A DNA stretch of 64,000 nt from Sandaracinus amylolyticus (GTDB taxonomy: Bacteria; Myxococcota_A; Polyangia; Polyangiales; Sandaracinaceae): the NCBI RefSeq assembly GCF_000737325.1, contig NZ_CP011125.1, forward strand, positions 5,828,001 through 5,892,000, written 5' to 3'. The position numbers and the translations under genes were made by a program. Each line of letters starts with the position of its first letter. Position 1 is the stretch's first letter. This document shows positions 48,545 through 57,699 of this stretch, in pieces. A model generated the notes under the pieces. The model made no database searches, was not told the DNA's origin, and was given only the letters and a program-made list of their open reading frames with translations.

Positions 48545-49269
48545 GTCCGTGCTCCTTCGTCAGCGCGCGTGAGATGGCGAACTCCGTCCGCGCCGGCGAT
48601 GACGAGGTCCGTCGCGAGATCGAGGAACAGCCCGTGCTCCACGATGCCGGCGCGCTCGGCGAGCCGGCGCGAGAGCTCGTGCGCGGCGCGGATCGGTCCG
48701 AGCTCGCAGTCGAGGATCAGGTTGTCCTCGTCGGTGCGGAACGGCGCGCCGGAGGCCCCCGATCGGACGCGCACGCGCGCGCCGAGCGACTCGAGGTAGA
48801 GCGCCTCCGCGCGCCAACCGAACGGCACGACCTCGACGGGGAGCGCGCAGCGCGTCCCGATGCACGGCGACGGCTTCGACGCGTCGACGACGATCACCTC
48901 GCGGCGGCTCGCCTGCGCGACGATCTTCTCGTGCAGCAGCGCGCCGCCTGCGCCCTTCAGCAGCGCGAACGTCGGGTCGACCTCGTCGGCGCCGTCGATC
49001 GTGAGATCGACGACGGGATGCGCCTCCAGCGTCGTGAGCGGCACGCCGAGCCGCGCGGCGGCGTCGCCCACCGCGCGCGAGCACGGAACGCCGAGCACGT
49101 CGAAGAGCGCGCCGCTCGCGAGGCGCGACGCGATCGATCGCAGCGCGAAGTCCGCCGTCGAGCCCGCGCCGAGCCCGACCACCATGCCCGAGCGCACCCA
49201 CTCGGCCGCGTGCTCCGCGGCGTCGCGCTTCCAGCGCGCGTGCTCGTCCGAAGGCGCGCGCGACGTCAC
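48541..49269 (-). CDS. rpiA: Ribose-5-phosphate isomerase A
   Basis: 242 residues from a GTG at 49269 that overlaps the pgl stop (GTGA). Family motifs: VGLGAGSTA (31-39), TIDGADEVD (90-98) with the catalytic Asp, and [16 protein letters not shown] (103-118) with the catalytic Glu114, then VVDASK and PVEVVPFGW. It interconverts ribulose-5-phosphate and ribose-5-phosphate, feeding transketolase and nucleotide synthesis. Confidence 0.97.
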   Translation of the reverse strand: MTSRAPSDEHARWKRDAAEHAAEWVRSGMVVGLGAGSTADFALRSIASRLASGALFDVLGVPCSRAVGDAAARLGVPLTTLEAHPVVDLTIDGADEVDPTFALLKGAGGALLHEKIVAQASRREVIVVDASKPSPCIGTRCALPVEVVPFGWRAEALYLESLGARVRVRSGASGAPFRTDEDNLILDCELGPIRAAHELSRRLAERAGIVEHGLFLDLATDLVIAGADGVRHLTRADEGART

Positions 49270-50057
49270 GACCGTCCTCGCAGCTGCGACGCCGCCTCGG
49301 CGTCGATCATCCAGCGGAGCGCGCCGTGGGTGGGAGCGATGCGCGCGGCGGGAAGGCGCTCGGCGCCATCGCGCCCCTCGAGCACGTGTGCGAGCCGCTC
49401 TGCCTTGCTCGCGCCGTCGACGAGGAACGTGACCGCAGCGGCCGCGTCGATCACGACCGGCGTGAGCGTGATGCGCCACATCGGGTGCGGGCGCGCGATC
49501 TCGCTCGGCACGACCCAGCGACGCGCTTCGTTCATCGCCGGCGCGCCGGGGAAGAGCGAGGCGGTGTGCCCGTCGTCGCCCATCCCGAGCAGCACGAGAT
49601 CGAAGCTGCGCGCAGGCGGCCCCTCGACGTCGCCGAAGCACGCGCGCAGCGTGCGCTCGTACGCGCGCGCTGCGTGCTCGGGCTCGTCCTCGCCCGCGAT
49701 GCGGTGCACGTTCGCCGCAGGGATCGGCACGCGATCGAGCAGCGCTTCGCGCGCCATCCGATAGTTCGACTCCGGATGATCGGGCGGCACGCAGCGCTCG
49801 TCGCCGAAGAAGATGCGCGCGCGCGACCAGTCGATGCGCCCGACGAACGAGGGCTGCGCGAGGCGCTCGTACACGGGCCGCGGGGTCGCGCCGCCTGCGA
49901 GCGCGATCGTGAACACACCGCGCGCGGCCACCGCGGCGCGCGCGAGCGCCACGACGTGCTCCGCCGCGGCGTGCACGAGCGCGTCGCGATCGGGGTGGAT
50001 CTCGACCTCGCGCGCGGCACCGTAGACGAGCCGCTCCGGCGCGCGCGGGACGTGCAT
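49266..50057 (-). CDS. pgl: 6-phosphogluconolactonase (DevB/Pgl type)
   Basis: 263 residues from the ATG at 50057, preceded by a weak GAG site. An ATG at 50150 would add 31 residues of low-complexity basic sequence. Motifs: LAGGATPRPVYERL, RIFFGDERCVPPDHPESNYRMA, and LGMGDDGHTASLFPG, all typical of the family. It hydrolyses the lactone made by Zwf. First gene of the operon, so its upstream region (50058-50315) should hold the operon promoter; I see no clear promoter or other gene there. Confidence 0.95.
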   Translation of the reverse strand: MHVPRAPERLVYGAAREVEIHPDRDALVHAAAEHVVALARAAVAARGVFTIALAGGATPRPVYERLAQPSFVGRIDWSRARIFFGDERCVPPDHPESNYRMAREALLDRVPIPAANVHRIAGEDEPEHAARAYERTLRACFGDVEGPPARSFDLVLLGMGDDGHTASLFPGAPAMNEARRWVVPSEIARPHPMWRITLTPVVIDAAAAVTFLVDGASKAERLAHVLEGRDGAERLPAARIAPTHGALRWMIDAEAASQLRGRS

Positions 50058-50315
50058 CTCGAGCGGGAGTCGACGTGCGATCCCACGCAGCTCGTCGGGC
50101 GTCCGTCGGGGCGAGCCGGTCACGTGCACCTCGGCGACCCGACGCGGCATCGTGCGTGCCACGGCGATTCGCCGCGCTCGGTCCCGCCGCTGCGCGGACG
50201 GGGTGCACGACGTCGCGCCGACGCCGTGCGCATGGGGCACGAGCGGACACGCCCCGGCTCGCACGCACCGCTCGGTGCGTGGCGGAGCACGCGCAGCGCG
50301 CGTACCGTGCGCGCG

Positions 50316-51044
50316 ATGATCGTCGAGTACGTTCGTTATCGCGTCGCGCCCGAGCGTGGCGCGCTCCTCGAGCAGGCCTGGCGCGAGGCGTCTGCGCTGC
50401 TCCGCGCATCACCGCATTGTCTCGCGTACGAGCTCACACGCTGCGCGAAGGACCCTGCCCGCTACGTCGTGCGGCTCGAGTGGGACAGCCCCGAGGGCCA
50501 CCTCGAGGGCTTCCGCAAGAGCGCGGCGTTCGCGGAATTCGTCGCGCACGTGCGGCCGTTCATCGCCGACATCGAGGAGATGGAGCACTACGCGCCGACC
50601 GGCGTCGGCTCGCGATCCACGATCTTCGACGCAGCCGGCGGCGTGGCGACGTTCTTCCGGCTCGCGCACGAGATGCACGCGCGCATGAAGGCGGACGCGC
50701 TGCTCGGGCCGCACTTCGCGCGCGCGGCGGAGAGCCACGTGCCGCACCTCGCGATGTGGCTCGTCGAGGTGTTCGGCGGACCGAAGCTCTACAGCGAGAC
50801 CCTCGGCGACATCGCGCCGATCCTCCGGCGCCACGCGGGGCTGCGCATCGACGACGCGCAGCGCGAGCGCTTCGTGCGCGTCGCGGCGGACGCGGCCGCG
50901 CACGTCGTGGCGGACGTGCGCGCGCGGGAGGCGATCGTCCGCTACGTCGCGTGGGGCGCGCGGGTCGCGCAGGAGAACTCCGCGCCCGAGCGCGTCCCGA
51001 ACGCGCAGGCCGGCGTGCCCACGTGGGGCTGGGACGACCGGTGA
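50316..51044 (+). CDS. ABM-domain / truncated-hemoglobin fusion
   Basis: 242 residues in two domains. Residues 1-95 are an antibiotic-biosynthesis-monooxygenase (ABM)-type ferredoxin-like fold: IVEYVRYRVAPERGALLEQAW, YELTRCAKDPARYVVRLEWDS, and HVRPFIADIEEMEHY. About 105-242 is a truncated globin of the group II kind: IFDAAGGVATFFRLAHEMHARM, MWLVEVFGGPKLYSETL and ILRRHAGLRI, where His173 is the likely proximal ligand. ABM proteins act on quinones or heme-like substrates without cofactors; the globin would bring O2 or NO. The gene's stop abuts the stop of the convergent HxlR regulator gene. Confidence 0.88.
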   Translation: MIVEYVRYRVAPERGALLEQAWREASALLRASPHCLAYELTRCAKDPARYVVRLEWDSPEGHLEGFRKSAAFAEFVAHVRPFIADIEEMEHYAPTGVGSRSTIFDAAGGVATFFRLAHEMHARMKADALLGPHFARAAESHVPHLAMWLVEVFGGPKLYSETLGDIAPILRRHAGLRIDDAQRERFVRVAADAAAHVVADVRAREAIVRYVAWGARVAQENSAPERVPNAQAGVPTWGWDDR

Positions 51045-51377
51045 TCACTCGACGCTCGCGCCCACCTCGGGCGCGAGCGCGACACCGCACGCGTAGAGCG
51101 CGTCGAGCGCGGGGCGGAGGCGCTCCGCGCGCGCGGTCGTGCGATACGTCGACGTGCCCGCCCGGCGCGTGACCTCGACGAGGCCGAGCTCCTCCATGTC
51201 GCGCAGCCGCTGGGTGAGCACCTTGTCGCTCAACCCGGGCACGAGCGCGCGCAGCTCGGCGTAGCGCAGCGGGCCGTCCTTGAGGCGCGCGAGGAGCACC
51301 GTCTTCCACTTGCCCCCGAGCACCTCCATCGAGAGCTCGACCGGGCATCCGAACCGCCGCTGGAGATCGTGCGCCAT
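51045..51377 (-). CDS. HxlR-family transcriptional regulator
   Basis: 110 residues, standard for HxlR/MarR-like winged-helix regulators. Key features: FGCPVELSMEVLGGKWKTVLLARL with the conserved Cys10-Pro, GPLRYAELRALVPGLSDKVLTQRLRDMEELGLV as the helix-turn-helix, and STYRTTARAERLRPALDAL as the wing and dimer helix. The N-terminal Cys is the redox or electrophile sensor in YodB/HypR members, so it may respond to quinones or aldehydes. It converges exactly on the ABM-globin gene with no intergenic space. Confidence 0.92.
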   Translation of the reverse strand: MAHDLQRRFGCPVELSMEVLGGKWKTVLLARLKDGPLRYAELRALVPGLSDKVLTQRLRDMEELGLVEVTRRAGTSTYRTTARAERLRPALDALYACGVALAPEVGASVE

Positions 51378-51395
51378 CGCGCGAGCATCCGCGGG

Positions 51396-52052
51396 TCACG
51401 CGCGCGACGCCAGCGCGGCGCTGGTGCCGATCCACGCACCCAGCAGCGCGCCCACGAGCGCACCGGTCACCGCGCCGCACCCGAGCACGCCGAGCTGGAG
51501 CACCAGCAGCCGGAGCGCGTCGTAGTCGAGCTCGCGCGCGCCGAGCGAGATCGCGACGCCGATGATGGGCGCGAAGATCGGGAGCGGCGCGAGCGCGAAG
51601 AGCCACGCCCGCAGCGGCGAGAGCGCCGGCACCACCACGCGCACCAGCGCGGTGCCCATCACCACGGCCGCGAGCGCCGCGGCGATCGCGATGCCGTGCC
51701 CGCCGAACCACGGCGCGTCCATGCGCCCGAAGTGCCACGCCGCGAACGCGCCCGGCGCGACGCCGCCGAGCGCACCACCGAGCGCACCGAGCACGATCCG
51801 CGAGAGCGCGCGTCGCGCCAGCGCCACGCCGCCCGCGATCGTCGCGGCGTACGACGCGCCCGTCAGCGCGACGAACGTCGCGAACTGCGGGATCAGCGCG
51901 AGCCACGGCAGCGGCTCGGTGGCGTGGAAGCGCGCGAGATAGAGCAGCGCCGCGGGCGCGCTCACGATCGGCGCGACGAGCGCGCCCGTCCACGCGCCCT
52001 GCTCGATCGCGCCGAGCACGGTGCGCGGCTCGGCGACGACGAGACGCTCCAC
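51396..52052 (-). CDS. Multi-pass membrane protein of unknown function
   Basis: 218 residues from a GTG at 52052. Roughly six hydrophobic helices rich in Ala, Gly and Leu, with Gly zippers (LGALGGALGGVAPGAFAAW and TGALVGALLGAWIGTS). No catalytic or transport motif is recognised. It stops 18 bases upstream of the HxlR gene start on the same strand, so the two may be cotranscribed. Confidence 0.65.
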   Translation of the reverse strand: MERLVVAEPRTVLGAIEQGAWTGALVAPIVSAPAALLYLARFHATEPLPWLALIPQFATFVALTGASYAATIAGGVALARRALSRIVLGALGGALGGVAPGAFAAWHFGRMDAPWFGGHGIAIAAALAAVVMGTALVRVVVPALSPLRAWLFALAPLPIFAPIIGVAISLGARELDYDALRLLVLQLGVLGCGAVTGALVGALLGAWIGTSAALASRA

Positions 52053-52126
52053 GTCGATCGGTACGCCGTGCGTCGCGTCGCTCTACCCCGGCGAGCCGGC
52101 GGAGCGACGCCGTCCGCGCGCTCGGA

Positions 52127-54214
52127 TCAGAGCTCGAGGCGCACGCGCGTGGTCTCGTTCGCTCGGATCGTCACCGTCGTGCGCTGCGGCGAGCGGCCCG
52201 GCGCGCGCAGCGTGATCACGTGCGTGCCCGCCGGCAGCGCGACGTTCGCGAGCGGCGTGGTCCCGAGGTGACGACCACCGAGGTACACCTCGGACCACGG
52301 CGTCGTCGCGATGGTCAGCGCACCGCTCGCGGTCGCGCGCGCGCTGGCCGCACCGCCGCCCCGACGCGGCGGATCGCGGCGCGGCTCCTCGCGACGCGCA
52401 GGCGTCAGCGCGAAGCTGAGCGTCGCGTGCTCTCCGGCGCGCGCGAGCTCGACCTCGTTCTCCGCGGGCAGGTACCCGTCGTGCTCGAGCACCACGCGAT
52501 GGCGCGCCGGCAGCACCTCGGCGATCAGCGGCGTCGTCCCGATGCGCGTGCCGTCGATGCGCACCGACGCGCCCGGCGGCGTCGAGTCCACGCGCAGGCT
52601 CGCGGTCGCCGCGGCTGCGGGCAGCTGCATCGTCAGCTCTCGGATCTCGCCGGGCTCGACCGTGATCTGCTCGCTCGCGACGAGCCCGCCGCTCGCGTCG
52701 CGGATCTCGATGCGGTGCGCGCCCGGCTCGAGCGCGACGATCGCGGGCGTCGGGCCGAGCGGCCGCGCGTCGACGAAGAGCGGATGTCCCGCGGGCACGC
52801 TCGAGACGCGCAGCTCCGCAGGCGCGCGCGGCGTCGCCGCCGCGGCGGGAGGCAACGGCGGCGGCGCGCTCGGCGCGGTCGTCGGCGGATCGGGCGGCGC
52901 CTCGGGCGCGCCGAGCACCATCGCGCCGCCGGCGAGGGCCGCGAGCGTCACGACGAGCGCGCCGGCGACGAGCGCGATGCGCGTGCGCGACGACCGCTGT
53001 GGCTCGACGTCGGGGGCGCGCGCGAACGAAGGAGGCGTGCCGCGCGGCGGCGTCGGTGGCGCGAGCGGCACCGCGGCAGGAGCGCGCGCGACCACCGTCG
53101 CGTCGAGCTCGTCTCCCGTCGGCACGTCGAGGATCCGCCGCGTCGCGCGCGGAGGCTCGCTGCCCGACACGATCGGCTGCGTGCCCGGCGGCGGGCGCTC
53201 CGAGGACTTCGCGGCGACCGTGCCCGCCGCGCGCGGCGCGCGCGCGTCCTCCTCCAGCGCGTCGGGGAAGAGGTGCCGCACGTATCGACCGAGCTCGACC
53301 GTGCCCGTCGGCTCGACGCCGCTGCGCAGGTACGCCTCGAGATCGGCGCGCAGCGCGAGCGCGTCGGCGTACCGATCCGCGGGCCGCGGCGCGAGCGCGC
53401 GCCGGACCACGGTCGCGAGCGCGCTCGGCATGCGGTCGACCCGCTCGAGCGCCGGGATCGTGCCCTTCGCGCTCATCGTCTTCGCAGCGCGGAAGTCGTC
53501 GTGCGGGAAGAGCGGCTCACCGAGCACCGACTCGAAGAGCAGGATCCCGACGTTGAAGAGATCGCTGCGCGCGTCGAGCGTGTCGCCGCGCGCCTGCTCG
53601 GGCGAGAGGTACGCGAGCTTGCCCTTCACCACGCCGTGCTCGGTCGCCTCGCGCGACTTGCCGCCGGTGCGCGCCTTCGCGATGCCGAAGTCCGCGAGCT
53701 TCACCGCGCCGTCGAACGACACCAGCACGTTCGACGGAGTCACGTCGCGATGCACCACGCCGGCGGGGCGCCCGTCGACCCGCAGTGCGTGCGCGTGGGC
53801 GAGCGCCTCGCACACGAAGGACACGATCTTGGCCGCGTGGTGCGGCGGCAGACCGCCGCTGCGCCCGAACGCCCTGCCCTGCTCCACCGCGCGCACGATC
53901 AGCGCGCGCAGATCGACGCCGCGCACCAGCTCCATCGCGAGCCAGAGCACCTCGCCCTCGACGTCGGGCTCGCTGCCGAAGTCGTACACGTGCACGACGT
54001 TCGGGTGCGAGAGCAGCGCCGCGAGGCGCGCCTCGTCGCGGAACATGCGCGTGAACTCGGGATCGGCCGCGAGGTGCGGCAGGATGCGCTTCACGACGAG
54101 GTCGCGCGCGAACCCGTCCTTGCCCTCCTGCCTCGCGAGGAAGATCTCCGCCATGCCGCCGGCGGCCAGCCGGCGTACGAGCCGGTAGGGGCCGAGCGGG
54201 ATCCCGACTGCCAT
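52127..54214 (-). CDS. Membrane Ser/Thr kinase with PEGA repeats
   Basis: 695 residues. Kinase domain about 8-285: LAAGGMAEIFLA, Lys42 in LVVKRIL, HRDVTPSN (the myxobacterial variant with VT in place of LK), ADFGIAKA and YLSPEQARG. After a Pro-rich stretch is one transmembrane segment near 425-447 (ALVAGALVVTLAALAGGAMVL). The periplasmic part has three PEGA repeats: LRVSSVPAGHPLFVDARPLG, LRVDSTPPGASVRIDGTRIG and LTIATTPWSEVYLGGRHLG. PEGA repeats bind surface polymers or proteins, so the kinase probably senses an extracytoplasmic signal. It diverges from the PAS-GAF-AAA regulator; only 48 bases separate the starts. Confidence 0.95.
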   Translation of the reverse strand: MAVGIPLGPYRLVRRLAAGGMAEIFLARQEGKDGFARDLVVKRILPHLAADPEFTRMFRDEARLAALLSHPNVVHVYDFGSEPDVEGEVLWLAMELVRGVDLRALIVRAVEQGRAFGRSGGLPPHHAAKIVSFVCEALAHAHALRVDGRPAGVVHRDVTPSNVLVSFDGAVKLADFGIAKARTGGKSREATEHGVVKGKLAYLSPEQARGDTLDARSDLFNVGILLFESVLGEPLFPHDDFRAAKTMSAKGTIPALERVDRMPSALATVVRRALAPRPADRYADALALRADLEAYLRSGVEPTGTVELGRYVRHLFPDALEEDARAPRAAGTVAAKSSERPPPGTQPIVSGSEPPRATRRILDVPTGDELDATVVARAPAAVPLAPPTPPRGTPPSFARAPDVEPQRSSRTRIALVAGALVVTLAALAGGAMVLGAPEAPPDPPTTAPSAPPPLPPAAAATPRAPAELRVSSVPAGHPLFVDARPLGPTPAIVALEPGAHRIEIRDASGGLVASEQITVEPGEIRELTMQLPAAAATASLRVDSTPPGASVRIDGTRIGTTPLIAEVLPARHRVVLEHDGYLPAENEVELARAGEHATLSFALTPARREEPRRDPPRRGGGAASARATASGALTIATTPWSEVYLGGRHLGTTPLANVALPAGTHVITLRAPGRSPQRTTVTIRANETTRVRLEL

Positions 54215-54262
54215 CGGGGCGAGCGTACCGCGATCCCGCCCGTCCGAGGCGCTTGCGTCGCG

Positions 54263-57200
54263 ATGCGGTCCCCGCGTAACACAACGACCGGATTGCCCAC
54301 GCGACGCGAGCCCCGATCGCTCTCGTCCGAGTCGGACGCGATGCTCGAGGCGCTCTTCACGAGCCCCTCGGTCGGCCTCGCCTTGCTCGACGCGGATCTC
54401 CGCTTCGTGCGGGTCAACGCGCTGGTCGCCGCGCTCGACGGCGCGCCGATCGAGGCGCACGTCGGGCGCACCGTCGAGGACGTGATGCCGTCGCTCGCGC
54501 CCGTGCTCGTCCCGCTGCTGAAGGGCGTGCTCGAGCGTGGCGAGCCGCGGCTCGACGTCGCGCTGCCGACCGAGCGCGCGCAGGTGCTCGCGAGCTTCTT
54601 CCCGATGCGCCTGCGGGACGGCTCCCGCGGCGTCACGGTGGTCTGCGTCGATCGCAGCGGCTCGGGCGACGCGTCACTGCTCGGGCGCCTCCGCTTCGAC
54701 GATCTCGTCGCGCGCCTCTCGGCGGAGCTCGCGGAGGTCTCGCCCGAGCGCCTCGACCGCACGCTCGAGCAGTCGCTCGAAGCCGTCGCGACGACGTTCG
54801 ACGCCGATCGCGCGCTGGTGATGCTCCTCGACGCGCAGAGCGCGACGATCCGGCGCACGCACGAGTGGCATCGCGCCGACCTCGAGGCCCTGCCCGGGCT
54901 CGAGGTGCCGATGCCGGTCGCCGCGTTCCCGTGGGCGTCGGAGAAGCTCTTCGCGGGCCAGCCGGTGCTCTCCAGCAACTTCGAGGGCCTGCCCGAGCAC
55001 GCCGAGGCGGAGCGGCTGCTCCTGCACCTCGACGGGCCCGGCTCGACGGCGATCGAGCCGCTGCGCGTCGGTCCGCGCACGCTCGGCATCGTCGTGTTCT
55101 CGTGGCGCGAGCGGGCGCGCGACTGGACGCCGCTGCTGCGCGCTCGCCTGCGCACCGTCGCAGAGCTGATCGCGACCGCGCTCGATCGCCGCGAGCTCGA
55201 GCGCACCGCGCACGATCGGCTGCGCTTCGAGCAGCTGCTCTCGCGCATCTCGACGAGCCTGATCGAGGCGAGCGCGGCCCGCCTCGACGACGCGATCGGC
55301 TCCGCGCTGCGCATGCTCGCCCAGGCGATGGAGGTCGATCGCGCGTACGTCTACGAGATCGACGAGGAGACCGCGACCGCGCGCTCGGTGTACCAGCACG
55401 CCGAGCCGGGCGTGCCCGAGATCAAGACGCGCGTGTGGTCGTTCGCGAAAGACGCGGCGTGGGGCCTCGCCGAGCTCCGCGCCGGTCGTGCGCTCGTGGT
55501 CCCGCGCGTCGAGGAGCTGCCCGAGCGCGCGGCCGCCGAGCGCGACGTCCTGCTCGCGGGTGGCGTGCGCTCGCTGCTGATCGCGCCGATGCGCGTCGGC
55601 GATCGTCTGATCGGCATCGTCGGGACCGACACGCGCCGCGAGATCGCCTGGTCCGACGTCGTCGTCTCGCGCGCACAGCTCGTCGGCGAGATCTTCGCGA
55701 GCGCCGTCGATCGACGCCGCCTCGAGCGCCTCGCCGCGGAGCGCCAGCGGATCGACGCGCTGCTCGCGACGATCTCGACCGCGCTGATCGACGCGCCCGC
55801 GGAGCGCATCGACGAGGAGCTCGGCGGCGCGCTCGCGCGCATCTGCGTGGAGCTGGGCCTCGTGCGCGCCCTCGTCATGCGCTTCGATCGCGCGGCGAGC
55901 ACGTTCCGCGTGACCCACCACGCGGGCGCGCCGGCCGCGTTCGACGTCGGCGTCGATCAGCCGCGGAGCGAGCTCGAGGGCGCGCTCGCGCCGACGCTCT
56001 CGCGCGGCGTCCACCTCGTGCGCACCGCCGCGCTCCCTCCCGGGCGCCTGCGCGAGACGTGGGAGCGCCAAGGGATCGTGGGCGCGGCCGCCGCGGCGCT
56101 GCGCCGGCACGACGACGTCGTCGGCGCGCTCGTGTTCCTCTCTCGCGAGGAGCGCGCCTTCGAGGGCACGTTCCGCGCGCGCATCCTGCTGATGGAGGAC
56201 GTCGTCGCGCACGCGCTCGCACGCCGCGACGCCGAGCTCGCACGGCGCGCCGCGTTCGACGAGCTCGAGCGCATGAAGGCGCAGCTCGAGCGCGAGCGCG
56301 ACTACCTCCGCGAGGAGATCCGCGGCGAGCACGACGTGCACGCGATCGTCGCGCAGAGCGCGGCGCAGCAGCGCGTCATGACCAGCGTCGAGGCGGTCGC
56401 GTCGACCAGCGCGAGCGTGCTGGTGCGCGGCGAGACCGGCGTGGGCAAGGAGCTCATCGCGCGCGCCATCCACGCCCGCAGCCCGCGCGCCGAGCGCCCG
56501 CTCGTGAAGGTCGACTGCGCGTCGATCCCGCACGAGCTGTTCGAGCGCGAGTTCTTCGGACAGGTGCGCGGCGCGATCGCGGGCGCGCTCGAGGATCGCG
56601 TCGGGCGCTTCGAGCTCGCCGATCGCGGGACGCTCTTCCTCGACGAGGTCGGCGAGATTCCCCTCGAGATGCAGTCGAAGCTGCTCCGCGTCCTGCAGGA
56701 CGGCGCGCTCGAGCGCATCGGCGATCCGCGCACCCGGCGCGTCGACGTGCGCGTGATCGCCGCGACGAACCGCGACCTCGAGGCCGACGTCGCGGCGGGC
56801 CGCTTCCGGCGCGACCTCTACTACCGGCTCGGCGTGTTCCCGCTCGAGGTGCCTCCGCTCCGCGAGCGCGCCGAGGACGTGCTCCCGCTCGCGCGCTACT
56901 ACCTGCGGCGCTCCGTGAAGGCCCTCGGTCGTGGCCCCCTGGAGCTCACCCGCGTCCACGAGCGCCTGCTGATCGATCACGACTGGCCGGGCAACGTCCG
57001 CGAGCTCGCGAACGTGATCGAGCGCGCGGTGATCCTCTCCTCGGGCTCCGAGCTGCGGCTCGATCTCGCGATGCCCAAGCGCGCGCGCACCACGCCCGTC
57101 GCGACGCCGCCCGCGGTGGTCCCCAGCGCAGCGCGCGACGAGCCCGAGAAGCCCGCGCCGGCACCGATCCGCACCGAGAGCGAGCTGCGGGAGCTCGAGC

Positions 57201-57349
57201 GCGCGAACCTCCTCGCCGCCCTCGAGCGCGCAGGTGGGCGCATCGCGGGCCGTGGCGGTGCCGCCGAGGTGCTCGGCGTCCGTCCGTCCACACTTCGCGA
57301 TCGCATGCGCGCCTTCGGGATCGAAGCGCGGCATTACCGACGTTCGTAG
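54263..57349 (+). CDS. PAS-GAF-GAF-GAF-AAA+ regulator with degenerate sigma54 loop
   Basis: About 1028 residues from the ATG at 54263; a TTG at 54293 is possible. An N-terminal PAS domain (SPSVGLALLDADLRFVRVN) is followed by three GAF domains near 130-300, 320-480 and 490-650, then a coiled-coil. The AAA+ domain starts near 690: GETGVGKE, FLDEVGEIPLEMQSKLLR, and ATNRDLEADVAAGRFRRDLYYRL. In place of the GAFTGA loop is RGAIAGALED (Gly770-Ala775), losing the Phe and Thr that contact sigma54. A Fis-type HTH ends the protein (GRGGAAEVLGVRPSTLRDRM). It may work with another sigma factor, or as a repressor, as TyrR does. It precedes the Rsb module. Confidence 0.93.
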   Translation: MRSPRNTTTGLPTRREPRSLSSESDAMLEALFTSPSVGLALLDADLRFVRVNALVAALDGAPIEAHVGRTVEDVMPSLAPVLVPLLKGVLERGEPRLDVALPTERAQVLASFFPMRLRDGSRGVTVVCVDRSGSGDASLLGRLRFDDLVARLSAELAEVSPERLDRTLEQSLEAVATTFDADRALVMLLDAQSATIRRTHEWHRADLEALPGLEVPMPVAAFPWASEKLFAGQPVLSSNFEGLPEHAEAERLLLHLDGPGSTAIEPLRVGPRTLGIVVFSWRERARDWTPLLRARLRTVAELIATALDRRELERTAHDRLRFEQLLSRISTSLIEASAARLDDAIGSALRMLAQAMEVDRAYVYEIDEETATARSVYQHAEPGVPEIKTRVWSFAKDAAWGLAELRAGRALVVPRVEELPERAAAERDVLLAGGVRSLLIAPMRVGDRLIGIVGTDTRREIAWSDVVVSRAQLVGEIFASAVDRRRLERLAAERQRIDALLATISTALIDAPAERIDEELGGALARICVELGLVRALVMRFDRAASTFRVTHHAGAPAAFDVGVDQPRSELEGALAPTLSRGVHLVRTAALPPGRLRETWERQGIVGAAAAALRRHDDVVGALVFLSREERAFEGTFRARILLMEDVVAHALARRDAELARRAAFDELERMKAQLERERDYLREEIRGEHDVHAIVAQSAAQQRVMTSVEAVASTSASVLVRGETGVGKELIARAIHARSPRAERPLVKVDCASIPHELFEREFFGQVRGAIAGALEDRVGRFELADRGTLFLDEVGEIPLEMQSKLLRVLQDGALERIGDPRTRRVDVRVIAATNRDLEADVAAGRFRRDLYYRLGVFPLEVPPLRERAEDVLPLARYYLRRSVKALGRGPLELTRVHERLLIDHDWPGNVRELANVIERAVILSSGSELRLDLAMPKRARTTPVATPPAVVPSAARDEPEKPAPAPIRTESELRELERANLLAALERAGGRIAGRGGAAEVLGVRPSTLRDRMRAFGIEARHYRRS

Positions 57350-57498
57350 CGCTCGCGACACTTCGTTCCTGCGCACGGGAATCCGTGCCTGCGCGCGAGA
57401 TTCCGCGAGCGCGTGCGAGGTACGTGCAAATTTTCCGTGAATCCACGATCCGTCCCCCTTGCGGCGAACGGCACGAGACCTGCTCAAGGGGGGCGCGC

Positions 57499-57699
57499 AT
57501 GAGCAGTCCTCCTCACGAGTCCCCCGACGCTCGCGCGGCGCACACGACCCGCCACGAGCACCCGACGAGGCGCGCTCGCCCCGCGTCGCGCGCCCCGCTC
57601 GGCGCGACGCCGCTCCGTCCTCCGACCCGCAGCGAGCGCGCGGCGCTCGACGTCTCCCCTCGCGCCCGCCTGCCGCAGCGCGAGCCCCTGGATCCATGA
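57499..57699 (+). CDS. Small basic protein opening the Rsb module
   Basis: 66 residues with no recognised domain, rich in Arg, Pro, His and Ala. The case for it being real is translational: AAGGGGGG lies at good distance from the ATG at 57499, and the stop overlaps the next gene's ATG (ATGA at 57696). It may be a leader peptide whose translation opens the downstream start. The 149 bases between the preceding stop and this start contain a small hairpin (GCACGG at 57373-57378 with 57383-57388) and the only AT-rich patch nearby (CAAATTTTCC), a plausible promoter zone. Confidence 0.5.
   Translation: MSSPPHESPDARAAHTTRHEHPTRRARPASRAPLGATPLRPPTRSERAALDVSPRARLPQREPLDP

Noticed and set aside
54263-57349. 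Ordinary sigma54 activator
   Set aside because: The contact loop reads GAIAGA. I keep the family assignment but not the sigma54 function.
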